DNA of 64,000 bases. It comes from Sphaerisporangium rufum. Lineage in GTDB: Bacteria > Actinomycetota > Actinomycetes > Streptosporangiales > Streptosporangiaceae. The translations under genes were made by a program, and so were the position numbers. Shown here piece after piece: positions 63,058 to 64,000 of this stretch (its first letter is position 1; each line of letters opens with the position of its first letter). Under the pieces are notes generated by a model. The model did no database searches, was not told the origin of the DNA, and saw nothing but the letters and a program-made list of their open reading frames with translations. The stretch spans positions 46,843 to 110,842 of the forward strand of contig NZ_BOOU01000055.1 of NCBI RefSeq assembly GCF_016863395.1, written 5' to 3'.

Positions 63058-63800
63058 GCACTCGCCTTGGTGAAGCGCTCGTAGCCCTCGGCCTCCAGCC
63101 GGTCGGCGAGCTCGGGGCCGCCCTCCTCGACGATCCGGCCGGCGGAGAAGACGTGCACGAAGTCCGGCTTCACGTAGCGCAGGATCCGGGTGTAGTGGGT
63201 GATCAGCAGCACGCCGGTCTCACCGCCCGCGGTGAAGCGGTTGACGCCCTCGGACACCACGCGCAGCGCGTCGACGTCCAGCCCGGAGTCGGTCTCGTCC
63301 AGGATGGCGATCTTCGGCTTGAGCAGCTCCAGCTGCAGGATCTCGTGGCGCTTCTTCTCGCCGCCGGAGAACCCCTCGTTGAGGTTGCGCTGGGCGAAGG
63401 AGGCGTCGATGGACAGCGCGTCCATGCCCTCCTTGAGCTCCTTGGTGAACACCCGCAGCTTGGGCGCCTCGCCGCGCACCGAGGTGACCGCGCTGCGCAG
63501 GAAGTTCGACACCGAGACGCCGGGCACCTCGACGGGGTACTGCATGGCCAGGAACAGGCCGGCGCGGGCGCGCTCGTCCACCGACAGCGACAGCACGTCC
63601 TCGCCGTCCAGGGTGACCGTGCCGGAGGTGATGGTGTACTTCGGGTGGCCGGCGACGGCGTAGGCCAGGGTGGATTTGCCCGAGCCGTTCGGGCCCATCA
63701 GGGCGTGGGTCTCGCCGGACCGCACGGTCAGGTCGACGCCGCGCAGGATCTCCTTGTCCTCGACGGCGACACGCAGGTCACGGATTTCCAGGGTGGACAC
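63054..63800 (-). CDS. sufC: Fe-S cluster assembly ATPase SufC
   Basis: 248 aa from GTG 63800, which has GGAGAG upstream. Walker A GPNGSGKST, signature FSGGEKKRHEILQLEL, Walker B AILDETDSGLD. SufC drives cluster formation on the SufBCD complex. The extended frame to 63824 would overlap the preceding gene's coding end, so GTG 63800 is preferred. Confidence 0.95.
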   Translation of the reverse strand: MSTLEIRDLRVAVEDKEILRGVDLTVRSGETHALMGPNGSGKSTLAYAVAGHPKYTITSGTVTLDGEDVLSLSVDERARAGLFLAMQYPVEVPGVSVSNFLRSAVTSVRGEAPKLRVFTKELKEGMDALSIDASFAQRNLNEGFSGGEKKRHEILQLELLKPKIAILDETDSGLDVDALRVVSEGVNRFTAGGETGVLLITHYTRILRYVKPDFVHVFSAGRIVEEGGPELADRLEAEGYERFTKASA

Positions 63801-63801
63801 T

Positions 63802-64000
63802 TTAGGACTCTCCATTGTCGGCATTGTCGGCGCCGTCGAGCGAGACGAGCACGTCGTCGCCGTCGAGCTTCACTCGGTAGACAGGGACCGGCCGGGTCGC
63901 CGGCGGGCCGGTCGGCTTGCCGGTGCGCACGTCGAAGCACGAGCCGTGCAGCCAGCACTCCAGCGTGTCGTCGTACACGTCGCCCTCGCTGAGGCGCACC
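63802..64000 (-). CDS. Rieske [2Fe-2S] domain protein of the suf operon, partial (right edge)
   Basis: Only the last 65 residues are in the window; the gene continues beyond 64000. The second Rieske half-motif is visible (LECWLHGSCFDVRTGKP, with Cys-x-x-His) followed by the GPPATRPVPVYRVKLDGDDV strands. This small ferredoxin subunit is typical between sufD and sufC in actinomycetes. The stop is at 63802-63804, just before sufC. Confidence 0.9.
   Translation of the reverse strand, partial: VRLSEGDVYDDTLECWLHGSCFDVRTGKPTGPPATRPVPVYRVKLDGDDVLVSLDGADNADNGES

Overview
The window is high-GC DNA of about 70 percent GC with strongly GC-biased third codon positions. It reads as the chromosome of an actinomycete, most likely of the Streptosporangiales/Thermomonosporaceae type. 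The evidence is an actinobacterial integration host factor (mIHF), XRE-DUF5753/DUF397 regulator pairs, an acVLRF1 protein, a SufBDCSU-T style iron-sulfur operon, GAF-SpoIIE phosphatases, a RsbW-like ATPase and frequent GTG/TTG starts. The species cannot be fixed from this alone.

Layout. 1-4180 is a patchy accessory stretch. It holds a partial CDS cut by the left edge, a 5'-truncated DUF5753 regulator with an intact DUF397 partner, a membrane-anchored hypothetical, a fragment duplicated from a gene 3.4 kb away, and a low-GC gene for a membrane protein with a ParB/sulfiredoxin-like C-terminus. 4182-33178 is mostly ordinary chromosome: TspO, SRPBCC protein, secreted M14 carboxypeptidase, mIHF paralog, two related secreted proteins, long-chain acyl-CoA ligase, POT peptide transporter, a MocR/YczE divergent pair, GH15 enzyme, LD-carboxypeptidase, sulfotransferase, ABC exporter, enoyl-CoA hydratase, ABC-F ATPase with a small HTH protein, acVLRF1, a LysR/MFS divergent pair, aminopeptidase N and a nucleoside-diphosphate-kinase-like protein.

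33365-48726 is the standout: a 15.4-kb, five-gene, tightly packed plus-strand defence operon. Its order is a 1723-aa DEAD-family/DUF1998 helicase with zinc-binding cysteines and a Vsr-like C-terminal nuclease fold, then a DISARM DrmD-like SNF2 helicase, an Eco57I/DrmMI-type N6-adenine methyltransferase, a McrB-type GTPase and a McrC PD-(D/E)XK nuclease. Three of the four junctions are 4-bp start/stop overlaps. It looks like a hybrid between DISARM class 1 (or Druantia/Hma-like helicase systems) and a type IV McrBC restriction module, with no DrmC phospholipase D gene. An IS256 transposase remnant lies directly behind mcrC. It is followed by a small SeqA-N/RAMA-domain protein and a second, intact XRE-DUF5753/DUF397 pair, which extends the accessory island to about 52 kb.

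52125-64000 returns to core chromosome. It holds an ABC-2 transporter with a DesKR-like two-component system under a palindromic operator, hisE-hisG, a GAF-SpoIIE phosphatase, a DEAD-box RNA helicase with two copies of a 17-bp palindrome upstream, and the distal part of a suf operon (Rieske protein, sufC, sufS, sufU, sufT) that runs off the right edge. No tRNA, rRNA or CRISPR array was recognised.
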